From contig NZ_CP045119.1 in the NCBI RefSeq assembly GCF_011492945.1, positions 3,472,001 to 3,536,000 on the forward strand: DNA of 64,000 bases, in the 5' to 3' direction. Shown here piece by piece: positions 51,686-60,235 of the stretch. The notes below the pieces were generated by a model that had not been told where the DNA came from, searched no databases, and saw only the letters and a program-made list of their open reading frames with translations. Position numbers and translations under genes: made by a program. Source of the DNA: Rubrobacter tropicus. GTDB lineage: Bacteria > Actinomycetota > Rubrobacteria > Rubrobacterales > Rubrobacteraceae. Each line of letters starts with the position of its first letter. Positions within the stretch are counted from its first letter, which is position 1.

Positions 51686-53971
51686 GTGAGGCGGGCCGTC
51701 GGGCCGGCGTTGTTCTCGACGTTCGTGGCGCTCTTCGCGGTCGTGAGCCTGCTGCCCGTGGCGTGGGTCTTCAAGACGAACGCGGTGGGCAGGATCGTAA
51801 GCCCGGGCGAGATCTTCGCCCCCCCGCCCGAGGTCTTCCCGGACGGCTTCTCGCTGCTGCCGTACGTCTCCATCCTCTACGACCTGGACTTCTTGAGGCC
51901 TCTGGCGAACGGGATCATAACGACGGCGACGACGGCTGTGGTTTGCTTCTTGATCGGCTCGATGGCGGCCTACGCCATAGCCCGGCGCGGTTTCCGGCCG
52001 GGAAACACGGCCCTGACGCTGGTGCTCGCGATGGGCCTTCTGCCCCCGCTCGCGGCCGTGGCGCCGCCGCTGGTCAGGTCGGCGGTACTCGAGGTGTCGC
52101 ACAGCCGCCTGGCGATGCTCGTTCCCGACCTCGTCGTCGCGCTGCCGCTCGCCATCTGGTTTCTGGTGTCGTACTTCAGGGAGCTTCCGGCGGAGCTCGG
52201 GGAGGCGGCGAAGACAGACGGGACCGGGCCCGGGACCTTCTGGCGCATCATGCTGCCGATCGCCACCCCGGGCGTGCTTACGACGGCCGTCCTCACGTTC
52301 GTCTTCGCCTGGAACCAGTACCTCTTCGCCAGAAACCCGGCCATCGAGGAGAGGCTTCGGCCCGTCGCGGCCGTCCTGCCCGAGCTTCCGAACGACCTCC
52401 TGCCGGCCCTCTCCGTCGTCGTCACCCTGCCGCTCGTGGCCCTCGTCCTGGGCTACCAGCGCCTCGTGGTCACGGGCTCCCCGGCCGTGGTGGAAGGGGA
52501 CCCGGGGGCCAGCACGAAAGACCCGGCGAAGGTGCGCGCGCGACGGGTCGCGCCGGGTGTCGCGACCGCCGTCCTGTTGCTCGCCCAGAGTTGGGCGCTG
52601 TTGCTCTTTTTGCGCCACGGGTGGGACGCGCTCGCCTTCCAGTATCCGCTCAACTACGGGGAGGGACCCCTGCTCGACCAGGCCGTGAGGCTCGCTGGCC
52701 TCGGGAACATCTATCCGGGGGATCTCGGGGATGCGCCGTACACGATCTCGAACTATCCCCCTTTCTACCTGCTCGTCCAGGCGCCGTTCGTGTGGCTCTT
52801 CGGGCCGGAGTTCTGGTACGGGCGCCTGATCTCACTCGCAAGCGTCGGCGCAACGGCCCTCTTCGTGGCCTTTACGCTCTACACGCTCACGAAGGACCGC
52901 ATAGCGGCCCTCGCCGCGGGCCTGACCTTCCCGGCGATCCCGTACGTCCTCCGCTGGTCCGCTCTCGGCCGGGTGGACCTTCTCGGCCTCGCCCTCTCCT
53001 GGGCCGGCCTCTTCGCCGTCGTGCGCTGGCCGGATAGGCGCCGGACGATGGTGCTGGCGGCCCTCCTGTTCGTGGCTGCCGTCTCGACCCGCCAGACCTA
53101 CGTGCTCGCGGCCCCGCTGACGGCATTCGTGTGGCTCGCGGTCCAGGGCAAGCGCCGCCGGGCGCTGGAGCTGGCCGGCGTCTCCTGCGGCGTCGGGCTC
53201 TTCACCTTTCTCTCCCTGAACCTCGCCACCGACGGCGGCTTCTTTCTCCACACGGTAACGGCCAACATAAACGACTTCCGGTGGGAGCGGGTGAGCTTCA
53301 ACGCCCTGGGCGCGCTGCTCGCGTGCCCGCTGCTCTTGCTCGGCGGGCTCGCGGTGGCGTGGAAGGCCCCGCGGGATAGGGCGTGGTGGCTCGTTATGCC
53401 CTACCTGGCGCTCAGCTTCCCGTCGGCCCTGCTCGTCGGCAAGGTGGGCTCGGACGTCAACTACCTGCTCGAGCTCTCCGCCGCGCTCTGCCTGGCGACC
53501 GGCGCCCTCATAGCCTGGCAGCGAGAGCGCCCGCGCCTGAGGGCCCTGCTCATCTCGCTGCTCGCCGTGCAGGTGCTCGCCCTCGCCCAGTCCTCGCTCG
53601 TCCCCTCGGGACTGCAGGACTACGTGGTGGATCAGGAACAGGAAGTCGCGCAACTCTCCAGGATCGTGGCCGAGGCCGACGGGCCGGTCCTGACGGACGA
53701 GTACATGGGCCTTCTGCCCCTCAACGGCAAACGCATCCACCTTCAACCCTTCGAGATGACCCAGCTCTCCCGGGACGGCTCCTGGAACCAGGACCGCGCC
53801 GTAGAGTCCGTCCGCAAGGAAAAATACTCGGTCATCATGATGTGGGAGCCGCCCTTCGCCAAAGACATAAAGCAGGACCGCTGGACGGAGGAGATGCTCG
53901 GCGCGGTCGAAGCCAGCTACGAGCCCGAAGAGAGGCTCGCGGACATGGTGGTGTACCGACCCAGGCATTAG
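51686..53971 (+). CDS. Fusion of ABC sugar-permease domain and family-39-like membrane glycosyltransferase domain
   Basis: A 761-residue membrane protein. Residues about 1-265 match MalG/UgpE-type ABC permeases: six hydrophobic segments and the EAA loop ELGEAAKTDGTGPGTFWRIM with following LPIATPGVLTTAVLTFVFAW. After a short linker (DPGASTKDPAKVRARR), about 285-690 read like a GT39/ArnT-type polytopic glycosyltransferase: LNYGEGPLLDQAVRLAGLG early, YPPFYLLVQAPFVWLFG, ALGRVDLLGLALSWAG, and many helices; a soluble tail follows. No partner permease, ATPase or binding protein is nearby. Start GTG 51686 (GGGGGC upstream); ATG 51647 is the alternative. Function unknown; a permease domain re-used in a glycosylation enzyme is one idea. 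Confidence 0.8.
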   Translation: MRRAVGPALFSTFVALFAVVSLLPVAWVFKTNAVGRIVSPGEIFAPPPEVFPDGFSLLPYVSILYDLDFLRPLANGIITTATTAVVCFLIGSMAAYAIARRGFRPGNTALTLVLAMGLLPPLAAVAPPLVRSAVLEVSHSRLAMLVPDLVVALPLAIWFLVSYFRELPAELGEAAKTDGTGPGTFWRIMLPIATPGVLTTAVLTFVFAWNQYLFARNPAIEERLRPVAAVLPELPNDLLPALSVVVTLPLVALVLGYQRLVVTGSPAVVEGDPGASTKDPAKVRARRVAPGVATAVLLLAQSWALLLFLRHGWDALAFQYPLNYGEGPLLDQAVRLAGLGNIYPGDLGDAPYTISNYPPFYLLVQAPFVWLFGPEFWYGRLISLASVGATALFVAFTLYTLTKDRIAALAAGLTFPAIPYVLRWSALGRVDLLGLALSWAGLFAVVRWPDRRRTMVLAALLFVAAVSTRQTYVLAAPLTAFVWLAVQGKRRRALELAGVSCGVGLFTFLSLNLATDGGFFLHTVTANINDFRWERVSFNALGALLACPLLLLGGLAVAWKAPRDRAWWLVMPYLALSFPSALLVGKVGSDVNYLLELSAALCLATGALIAWQRERPRLRALLISLLAVQVLALAQSSLVPSGLQDYVVDQEQEVAQLSRIVAEADGPVLTDEYMGLLPLNGKRIHLQPFEMTQLSRDGSWNQDRAVESVRKEKYSVIMMWEPPFAKDIKQDRWTEEMLGAVEASYEPEERLADMVVYRPRH

Positions 53972-53997
53972 GCATCAGGTTTCGGGTTTTTCTGAGG
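53965..53997. repeat. Dispersed CAGGTTTC-type repeat
   Basis: GGCATTAGGCATCAGGTTTC, then GGGTTTTTCTGAGG, just at and after the stop of the fusion gene. Shares units with 10167 and 34576. Confidence 0.45.
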
Positions 53998-54047
53998 CGT
54001 GGACGGGGTTCATGTCCGCGCCGTAGTCTGAAACGCAGGGTTACCCC

Positions 54048-54088
54048 GGACGGTAGGGGCGGTTCGCGAACCGTCCTAACGACTTTTT
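54048..54088 (+). terminator. Candidate terminator after the permease-GT fusion gene
   Basis: Arms GGACGGT (54048-54054) and ACCGTCC (54070-54076) around the 14-base palindrome CGGTTCGCGAACCG (54060-54073), followed by TAACGACTTTTT with a five-T run at 54084-54088. Confidence 0.55.
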
Positions 54089-54153
54089 GGCCGGCGACGC
54101 GACTACGCGCGCGCCGGTAGACTGGGGCCCGTTACCGGAGAGGAGGCGAGGCG

Positions 54154-55491
54154 GTGCGGGTCGTGATCGTTGGCGGCGGCGAGGTAGGGTTCAACGCGGC
54201 GAGGATGCTCTCAGGCGAGGGCCACAGGGTGGTGGTCATAGACCAGGACGAGGCCCACGTCGAGCGGATGTCCGAGCAACTCGACGCCCTCGTGATGCAG
54301 GGCAACGGGGCGAGCCCGAAGACGTTGCGGGAGGCGGAGACAGACAAGTCCGACCTCCTCATAGCCGTCACGAGCTCGGACGAGTCGAACATCATCGCGT
54401 GTCTGGCGGCCAGGGCGCAGGGCGTGGCGCGCACCGTCGCCCGCATCAACAACCCCGACTACTACGACCCCGAGGAGACCTTCGCCGGAAAGACCCTCGG
54501 GATAGACTTCGTCATACACACCGAGCAGATGGCGGCGGAGGAGATCTTCGAGGCCCTCATGGCCCCCGGCGCCGTGGACGTGGAGACCTTCGCCGAAAAG
54601 ACCATCCAGGTGGCCGAGGTGGTCCTCAAGGAAGGCTCCCCGGCCGTTGACAGGGCGGTCAGGGACGTGAGGCTTCCGCGGCGGAGCCTAGTGGTCGGGG
54701 TGGTGCGGGGCGGGGAGCCGCTCGTGCCGACGGGGAAGACCGTGCTCAGGAGGGGGGATCACGTGTTCCTGATCGGGGAGCGGCGGCGCAGCATCCCCGC
54801 GGCCGTCGCGGCCGTCGCCACGGACACGGAGCCTGTCAAAGAAGTCATGATCCTGGGCGGCCACCGCATCGGCCTGATACTGGCCCAGATCCTGGAGCGC
54901 GCCGGCATCTCCGTGAAGGTCGTCGAGCGCGACGAGGCCCGCGCCCGCCACGTCGCCTCCCAGCTGAAGAGGGGCCTGGTACTGCGCGACGAGGGCGTCT
55001 CACGAGACTTCCTGCTCGCCGAGGGCGTGGACACGACGGACGCCTTCGTGGCCGTGACCGAGGACGACCGGGCGAACCTTTTGGCGGCCATGAACGCGCG
55101 AACGCTCGGCGCCCGGTTGACGGTCGCCGGGATAAGCCGCTCGGAGTTCTCCCCGCTCTCGGAGGCGCTCGGGGTGGACGTCGCCGTCTCGCCGCGGCTG
55201 CTGGCGGCCGGGGCGATCCTGCGGTTCGTCAGGCGGGGTGAGATCGCGGCGGTCACCCTGCTCGAGAGCGGGGCCCAGATCATAGACCTCGGCGTGCCGG
55301 CGGGCTGCCGCGTCGTCGACCGCCCGCTCTCGGAGGTCGCCTTCCCGAAAGGCGCCATCGTCGGGGCGGTCTTGAGGGACGGCGCGGTGCTCATCCCGGG
55401 CGGGGGGGACGCGCTGCGGGCGGGGGACGAGGCCGTGGTCTTCACCGTCGGGTCGGCGGTCGAAGAGGTGGAGGCGCTCTTTGCACCCTAG
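54154..55491 (+). CDS. trkA: Trk potassium uptake regulator (two RCK domains)
   Basis: A 445-residue protein with two tandem TrkA_N/TrkA_C units: VVIVGGGEVGFNAARMLSGE and, halfway, VMILGGHRIGLILAQILERA, both NAD-binding glycine loops. It forms the cytoplasmic gating ring on TrkH. GTG start after GAGAGGAGGCGAG. It overlaps trkH by 11 bases. TAGACT at 54118-54123 may be the -10, though no good -35 is seen. Confidence 0.95.
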   Translation: MRVVIVGGGEVGFNAARMLSGEGHRVVVIDQDEAHVERMSEQLDALVMQGNGASPKTLREAETDKSDLLIAVTSSDESNIIACLAARAQGVARTVARINNPDYYDPEETFAGKTLGIDFVIHTEQMAAEEIFEALMAPGAVDVETFAEKTIQVAEVVLKEGSPAVDRAVRDVRLPRRSLVVGVVRGGEPLVPTGKTVLRRGDHVFLIGERRRSIPAAVAAVATDTEPVKEVMILGGHRIGLILAQILERAGISVKVVERDEARARHVASQLKRGLVLRDEGVSRDFLLAEGVDTTDAFVAVTEDDRANLLAAMNARTLGARLTVAGISRSEFSPLSEALGVDVAVSPRLLAAGAILRFVRRGEIAAVTLLESGAQIIDLGVPAGCRVVDRPLSEVAFPKGAIVGAVLRDGAVLIPGGGDALRAGDEAVVFTVGSAVEEVEALFAP

Positions 55492-56920
55492 GGTGATCGC
55501 AAACGCCCTCGGGGCCGTATACGCCGCCGGGGGCGCCGCGATGCTCGTCCCCGCCCTCTACGCCCTGCTCGTCCGCGACGGCAACGCCCTCTCTTTCGCC
55601 GCTCCCGCCCTCGCGACCGTGGTGGCCGGGGCGGCCGTCTTCTTTCTGACGCGCAGCGAGAGGCCCTACGTCTCCGGGCGGGACGTGTACATGATCGTGA
55701 CGCTCGGGTGGCTCGGGGTGGGGGCGGTCGGCGCCATACCCTTCGTCCTCTCCGGGCTTATGGGACCCGTGGACGCCTTTTTCGAGTCGATGGCGGGCTT
55801 TACGACCACCGGGGCTTCGACGATAGGGACGCCGGAGGAGGTGGCGCCCTCTCTCCTTCTCTGGCGCAGCCTCAGCCAGTGGGCCGGGGGGATAGGTATC
55901 GTGCTCCTCTTCGTGGCCGTGGCGCCCCTAGTTGGCTTCGGGGCGACGCAGCTGTACTCCGCCGAGGCCGCGGACCCGGTCCCGGACCGGATGACCACCC
56001 GCATCGCTGACACGGCCAAGATCCTCGCCCTCGTCTACGGCTCCCTGACCGCGGGCGGCGTCGTGGCCCTCTTCCTGGCAGGCATGAACCCCTTCGACGC
56101 GGTCAACCACGCCCTCACCACGGTCTCGACGGGCGGCTACTCGACCCGCACGGAGTCCATAGCCGCCTTCGACTCGGTGGCGGTCGAGCTCGCCGTCACG
56201 GCCGGGATGGTCCTCTCGGGGGTCAACTTCGCCCTGTACTTCAGGGCCGCCAGGGGCCGGCTCGGCCTCGCCGTCGGCAACGCCGAGCTGCTCGTCTTTC
56301 TCGGCATCCTGGCGGTGTCGGCCCTGATGGTCTCGGCCTCCCTCTACACCGGGGGCGCTTCCCTCCCGTCTGCCGGGCGGGACGCGCTCTTTCAGACGGC
56401 GAGCCTGCTCACGGGCACGGGCTTCGTGACCGCCGACTGGAAGGCGTGGAGCCCGTTCTGCCAGGGCCTCTTGATGCTGCTCCTCACCGTCGGCGGCAGC
56501 GCCGGCTCCACGAGCGGCGGCCTCAAGGTGGTCCGGGTTATGCTACTGGCCCGTCACGCCTGGCAGCAGGTCTTCAAAATGGTCCACCCGCAGGCCGTAA
56601 CCCTGCTCAGGTTCGGCCACCGCGTGATCCCGGAGAGGCTCCGTATCGCCTTTTTGGGCTTCTTCTTCGTCTACGTCCTCGCCCTCGTCACGGGAACCCT
56701 GCTCCTCACCCTACACGGCGTGCCACTCGGAGCCTCCTTCGGCTCCATCTTCGCCTGCATAAACATCGCGGGCACGGCCCTCGGCCCCGTCGGCGACGCC
56801 CCCTTCTTCGCCGGCCTGCCCGCCTCCGCCAAGGTCCTGCTCACCTTCTTCATGCTCCTCGGCCGCCTCGAGCTGTTCACGGTGCTCGTGCTCCTCACCC
56901 CCGAGTTCTGGCGGAGTTAG
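55481..56920 (+). CDS. trkH: Trk/Ktr potassium channel-transporter subunit
   Basis: A 479-residue membrane protein. Four pore motifs are visible: FESMAGFTTTGASTIG, ALTTVSTGGYSTRTES, QTASLLTGTGFVTADW, SIFACINIAGTALGPVGD, each with the TG-type selectivity glycine. LLLTVGGSAGSTSGGLKVVR is the conserved intramembrane gate region. TTG start within trkA's end. Works with TrkA for K+ uptake. Confidence 0.95.
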   Translation: MHPRVIANALGAVYAAGGAAMLVPALYALLVRDGNALSFAAPALATVVAGAAVFFLTRSERPYVSGRDVYMIVTLGWLGVGAVGAIPFVLSGLMGPVDAFFESMAGFTTTGASTIGTPEEVAPSLLLWRSLSQWAGGIGIVLLFVAVAPLVGFGATQLYSAEAADPVPDRMTTRIADTAKILALVYGSLTAGGVVALFLAGMNPFDAVNHALTTVSTGGYSTRTESIAAFDSVAVELAVTAGMVLSGVNFALYFRAARGRLGLAVGNAELLVFLGILAVSALMVSASLYTGGASLPSAGRDALFQTASLLTGTGFVTADWKAWSPFCQGLLMLLLTVGGSAGSTSGGLKVVRVMLLARHAWQQVFKMVHPQAVTLLRFGHRVIPERLRIAFLGFFFVYVLALVTGTLLLTLHGVPLGASFGSIFACINIAGTALGPVGDAPFFAGLPASAKVLLTFFMLLGRLELFTVLVLLTPEFWRS

Positions 56921-56929
56921 CACGCCGCC

Positions 56930-57118
56930 CTTCGGGCAGCTTGCCAGCACGCTACGCCCTTCGGGCTCCGCTCTCGGCACGCCTCGGGCCTTCGGCCCTC
57001 GCTCTCAGCCTGTCAGCTTTCTACCGCCCAAGGCCTGGCCGCGTTTGGCGTAGCGGTTTAGATGCCGGGAGGCGTAACGTGTACGGACGACTTGCTGACC
57101 GGCTGAAGTGCTGACCAG
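56930..57118. repeat. Long dispersed intergenic repeat, copy 2
   Basis: CCTTCGGGCTCCGCTCTCGG, GGGCCTTCGGCCCTCGCTCT, CAGCCTGTCAGC, then GCCGGGAGGCGTAAC and GACTTGCTGACC (57062-57099), collinear with the copy at 19455-19665. It fills the gap between the converging trkH and kef genes. Confidence 0.75.
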
Positions 57119-57120
57119 CT

Positions 57121-59088
57121 CTATCCGTCGAAGAGGGCCAGGAAGCCCGCGCGCTGCTCGTTGGTGCCGACGACGCTCACGGTGTCGCCGGGCTCCAGCG
57201 TGAGGTTTGGGCCGGGGTTGGTGAAGACCTCGTCGCCCCGGACGAGGGCGACGATGGAGGCGCCCGTCCTGGAGCGGACGTCGAGGTCCCCTATGGCGCG
57301 GCCGGTCAGGGCGCAGTTCTCTGGGATCTCGATCCAGTCGCCCTCTATCATCCTGGAGGCGCGGCGGAGCCGGGCGAGCCCGGCGTCGCTCCCGTCTCTT
57401 CCCTCGTCGTCGGAGATCGGGGCGTACAGCTCGCGGCGCACGCCGTCCGAGAAGCGCTGCACCTCGACCGCCCCGAAGCCCCGGCTCATGAGGGCCTGCC
57501 GGCCGAGCTCCAGGCCCGCCTCGAACTCCGGCTGGACCGCCTCGTAGACGCCGAGCCGGCCGAGGTCTTCTAGCTGCTCCTCGCCCGCGGAGCGGGCCAC
57601 GATCCTGGCCCGCGGGTTGAGCGCCTTCGTCCGCTCGACCACCAGCCGCGCCCCAACCGCGTCGGGGATGGTCAGCACGACCATCCCCGCCTCCCTGATG
57701 CCCGCCGCCTCCAGCACGGGCTCCGCCGCCGCGTCGCCGTAGACTAGGGGTATACCCTCGTCCTTCGCGGCCTCGACCTTGTTTGGGTCGACGTCGACCA
57801 CCACGAACGGCTGCTCCAGCCGCGCGAGCATCCTGGCGACGAAGCCCCCGACGCGCCCGAAGCCGACGATGATCACGTGGTCCACAAGCTCCCCGGCCGG
57901 CAGGTCCACCGTCCTCGGCGCCGGCGCCGGGAACCGCTCCCGCCACCGGGCGTAAAGCGGGGAGGCCGCGCGCGCGGCGAACGGGGTCAGGGCCATCGTT
58001 ACGACGGCCGTGGTCAACGCGATGGAGTAGGTGCTCGAAGAGAGGACGCCCTCGCTCCTGCCGGAACGGGCGAGCAAGAAGGAGAACTCCCCGACCTGGA
58101 AGAGCCCCAGGCCGACGGCGAACGGGACTATGTTCACGTAACCGAAGGCGCGGGAGATGCCGGCGAAGATCAGGCCCTTGCCGACAAACACGACGAGGAC
58201 GACGGCGAGGACGACGGGGGCGGAGGCGAGCAGGAAGGCGGGGTCTATGAGCATCCCGACGGAGACGAAGAAGAGCATGGCGAAGACGTCGCGCAAAGGC
58301 CCTATATCTGCGAGGGCCTGGTGGCTGTAGTCCGACTGGGAGAGGACGATGCCGGCGACGAAGGCCCCGAAGGCGAAGGAGAGGCCGAAGACGTAGGTCC
58401 CGTAGCCGACGCCGAGGCCGGTCGCGACCACGGAGATCAAAAACAGCTCCCGCGAGCCCAGCCGCGCGACCCGTCCCATCAGCCACGGAAAGACCCGCGT
58501 CCCGAAGAGCGCCATCGCCCCGACGAACAGGACGGCCTCGAGCGCGGCGATGCCCAGCGCCGAGAGCCCCCCCGCGACGTTCCCGAGCTCCGGCAGCAGG
58601 ATCAGCAGCGGCACGACCGCGATGTCCTGGGCCACCAGCATCCCGATGATCACCCTGCTGGATAAAGTCCCGAGTACCTCCTGCTCAGAGAGCGTCTTCA
58701 GCACGACGGCCGTGCTCGACACGGAGAGCAGGGCCCCGAACCAGACCGCCTCGTGCCACCCGAGGCCGAGCAGGGAGGCCATACCGTAGCCGAGCGCGAT
58801 CGTCAGGAGCATCTGGACGGGCGTGCCGATCAGGGCTATCTTCTTGACCGGCGCGAGCGCGCTCAACGGGAAGTCGAGCCCGATGGTGAAGAGGAGAAGA
58901 GCCACGCCTATCTCGGCGAGAAGCTCGATGTCGTGGGCGGAACTGACCGTGGGGCCGCCCGTGTTCGGCCCCACGACGACGCCGGCGAGGATGTAGCCCA
59001 GGATCAGGGGCAGCCCGAGGCGGCGCGCGACGATGCCGCCGACGAAGGCGGCGACCATGATGAGCGCGATGTCCCCGGCTATGCCCAC
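57121..59088 (-). CDS. Kef-type (CPA2) cation/proton antiporter with RCK domain
   Basis: A 655-residue protein. Residues about 1-390 are the CPA2 membrane domain ([76 protein letters not shown]). About 405-520 is TrkA_N ([40 protein letters not shown]), and about 570-655 TrkA_C ([20 protein letters not shown]). Likely K+/H+ exchange gated by nucleotide. It follows mrpG on the same strand with a 60-base gap. Confidence 0.93.
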   Translation of the reverse strand: MGIAGDIALIMVAAFVGGIVARRLGLPLILGYILAGVVVGPNTGGPTVSSAHDIELLAEIGVALLLFTIGLDFPLSALAPVKKIALIGTPVQMLLTIALGYGMASLLGLGWHEAVWFGALLSVSSTAVVLKTLSEQEVLGTLSSRVIIGMLVAQDIAVVPLLILLPELGNVAGGLSALGIAALEAVLFVGAMALFGTRVFPWLMGRVARLGSRELFLISVVATGLGVGYGTYVFGLSFAFGAFVAGIVLSQSDYSHQALADIGPLRDVFAMLFFVSVGMLIDPAFLLASAPVVLAVVLVVFVGKGLIFAGISRAFGYVNIVPFAVGLGLFQVGEFSFLLARSGRSEGVLSSSTYSIALTTAVVTMALTPFAARAASPLYARWRERFPAPAPRTVDLPAGELVDHVIIVGFGRVGGFVARMLARLEQPFVVVDVDPNKVEAAKDEGIPLVYGDAAAEPVLEAAGIREAGMVVLTIPDAVGARLVVERTKALNPRARIVARSAGEEQLEDLGRLGVYEAVQPEFEAGLELGRQALMSRGFGAVEVQRFSDGVRRELYAPISDDEGRDGSDAGLARLRRASRMIEGDWIEIPENCALTGRAIGDLDVRSRTGASIVALVRGDEVFTNPGPNLTLEPGDTVSVVGTNEQRAGFLALFDG

Positions 59089-59148
59089 GCTTTCTCTATA
59101 CCAGACGAGGGACGGTTTGGTCGGAAGCAGGATCTCTGCGGCGCGCGC

Positions 59149-59466
59149 TCACGATTCGTCGACGGTCTGGCGGCCCTCCATCTTCTCGCCCTTCAGGTAG
59201 GCGGCGCGGGCCACGACGTGGGCCGAGACCGGGGTCGTGACGACGAGGAAGGCCGAGATCAGGGCAACCCGGAAGACGACCGCCGGGTTGCCCGTGACCG
59301 TCGAGGCGAGAAGCAGGGAGATCACGCCCAAAGAGACGATCTTGCTCGCGGCGTGCAGGCGGGCGTAGGTGTCCGGCAGGCGGATTATGCCGTAGACCCC
59401 GACGGTCATGACGGCGACGCCGAGCACCACGAGCGCGTCGGCGAGGTAAGGGAGGAATGGGCCCAC
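59149..59466 (-). CDS. mrpG: Mrp Na+/H+ antiporter subunit G
   Basis: A 105-residue membrane protein: VVLGVAVMTVGVYGIIRLPD, TYARLHAASKIVSLGVISLL, and AFLVVTTPVSAHVVARAAY match MnhG/MrpG. Last gene of the mrp operon; overlaps mrpF by 1 base. Confidence 0.93.
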   Translation of the reverse strand: MGPFLPYLADALVVLGVAVMTVGVYGIIRLPDTYARLHAASKIVSLGVISLLLASTVTGNPAVVFRVALISAFLVVTTPVSAHVVARAAYLKGEKMEGRQTVDES

Positions 59467-59732
59467 TAGAAGATCTTCCTCTCGCCGTGGTAGAGCGCCG
59501 CCGCCACCGTCCCCACGAAGGCGAGAAGCGCGAGGATGAGCGCGGCGTCCAGGTAGTAGGGCGAGCGCACGGCGGCCCCGTAGAGCGCCAGCAGGGCCAC
59601 CAGCACGAGCGTCAGCGTGTCGAGCGCGAGGATGCGGCCGGCCGTCGAGCGCACGTTTATGACGGTCGCGACCAGGACCGCGGCCAGCACGGTCATCCAG
59701 AGCGCCGCCAGGTAGAACACGGTCTCGTGCAA
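59466..59732 (-). CDS. mrpF: Mrp Na+/H+ antiporter subunit F
   Basis: An 88-residue membrane protein: FYLAALWMTVLAAVLVATVI, RILALDTLTLVLVALLALYG, YYLDAALILALLAFVGTVAA. The conserved Asp in the middle helix (ALDTL) is present. TTG 59732 with GAGGAGG about seven bases upstream; the frame is open further but without a start signal. Confidence 0.92.
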   Translation of the reverse strand: MHETVFYLAALWMTVLAAVLVATVINVRSTAGRILALDTLTLVLVALLALYGAAVRSPYYLDAALILALLAFVGTVAAALYHGERKIF

Positions 59733-59743
59733 GGGGAACCTCC

Positions 59744-60235
59744 TCAGGGAAAGACTCTTCGTTGGTAGCGCCGGTAGAAATCTTCGTGGCGGCGCCGGAT
59801 CTCCTCCGGGTCGGCCGCGTCTATGACGTGGACGAGCATCACGCCCCGCTCCCTGTCCACGTCCACCAATACCTCCCCCGGCGAGAGCGTCGCGACGAGC
59901 GCGCTGACCGCCACCCCCGTCTCGCTCCGCTCCCCGACGGGGATGGCGACGATGCCGGACCGTCCGAGCGGCCTGACGTGCAGCGTGATGAGCGCCACCT
60001 CCCACGTCCCGACCGCCACGTCGCGCGCCACGGCGGCCGCGAAGGGGAAGAACCCGACCACGCGCCCGAAGGGGCCGCCCGGCGCCGCCTCCCCGGGCAA
60101 GACGAAGGGGCGCAACACGAAGAGCAGCACGCCGGACAGGGCCGCGCCGAGGGCCAGATCGGCCGGTGAGAAGCTCCCGACAACCAGCGCGTAGACGAGG
60201 GTGAGCAGGAGAAGCGGAAGGACTATACGGCCCAT
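59744..60235 (-). CDS. mrpE: Mrp Na+/H+ antiporter subunit E
   Basis: A 163-residue protein: two N-terminal helices (IVLPLLLLTLVYALVVGSFS, ALSGVLLFVLRPFVLPG) and a soluble domain (TLSPGEVLVDVDRERGVMLV, HVIDAADPEEI), as in MnhE. ATG 60235 overlaps the mrpD stop (TGATG); a GTG one codon upstream is equivalent. Confidence 0.92.
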   Translation of the reverse strand: MGRIVLPLLLLTLVYALVVGSFSPADLALGAALSGVLLFVLRPFVLPGEAAPGGPFGRVVGFFPFAAAVARDVAVGTWEVALITLHVRPLGRSGIVAIPVGERSETGVAVSALVATLSPGEVLVDVDRERGVMLVHVIDAADPEEIRRRHEDFYRRYQRRVFP

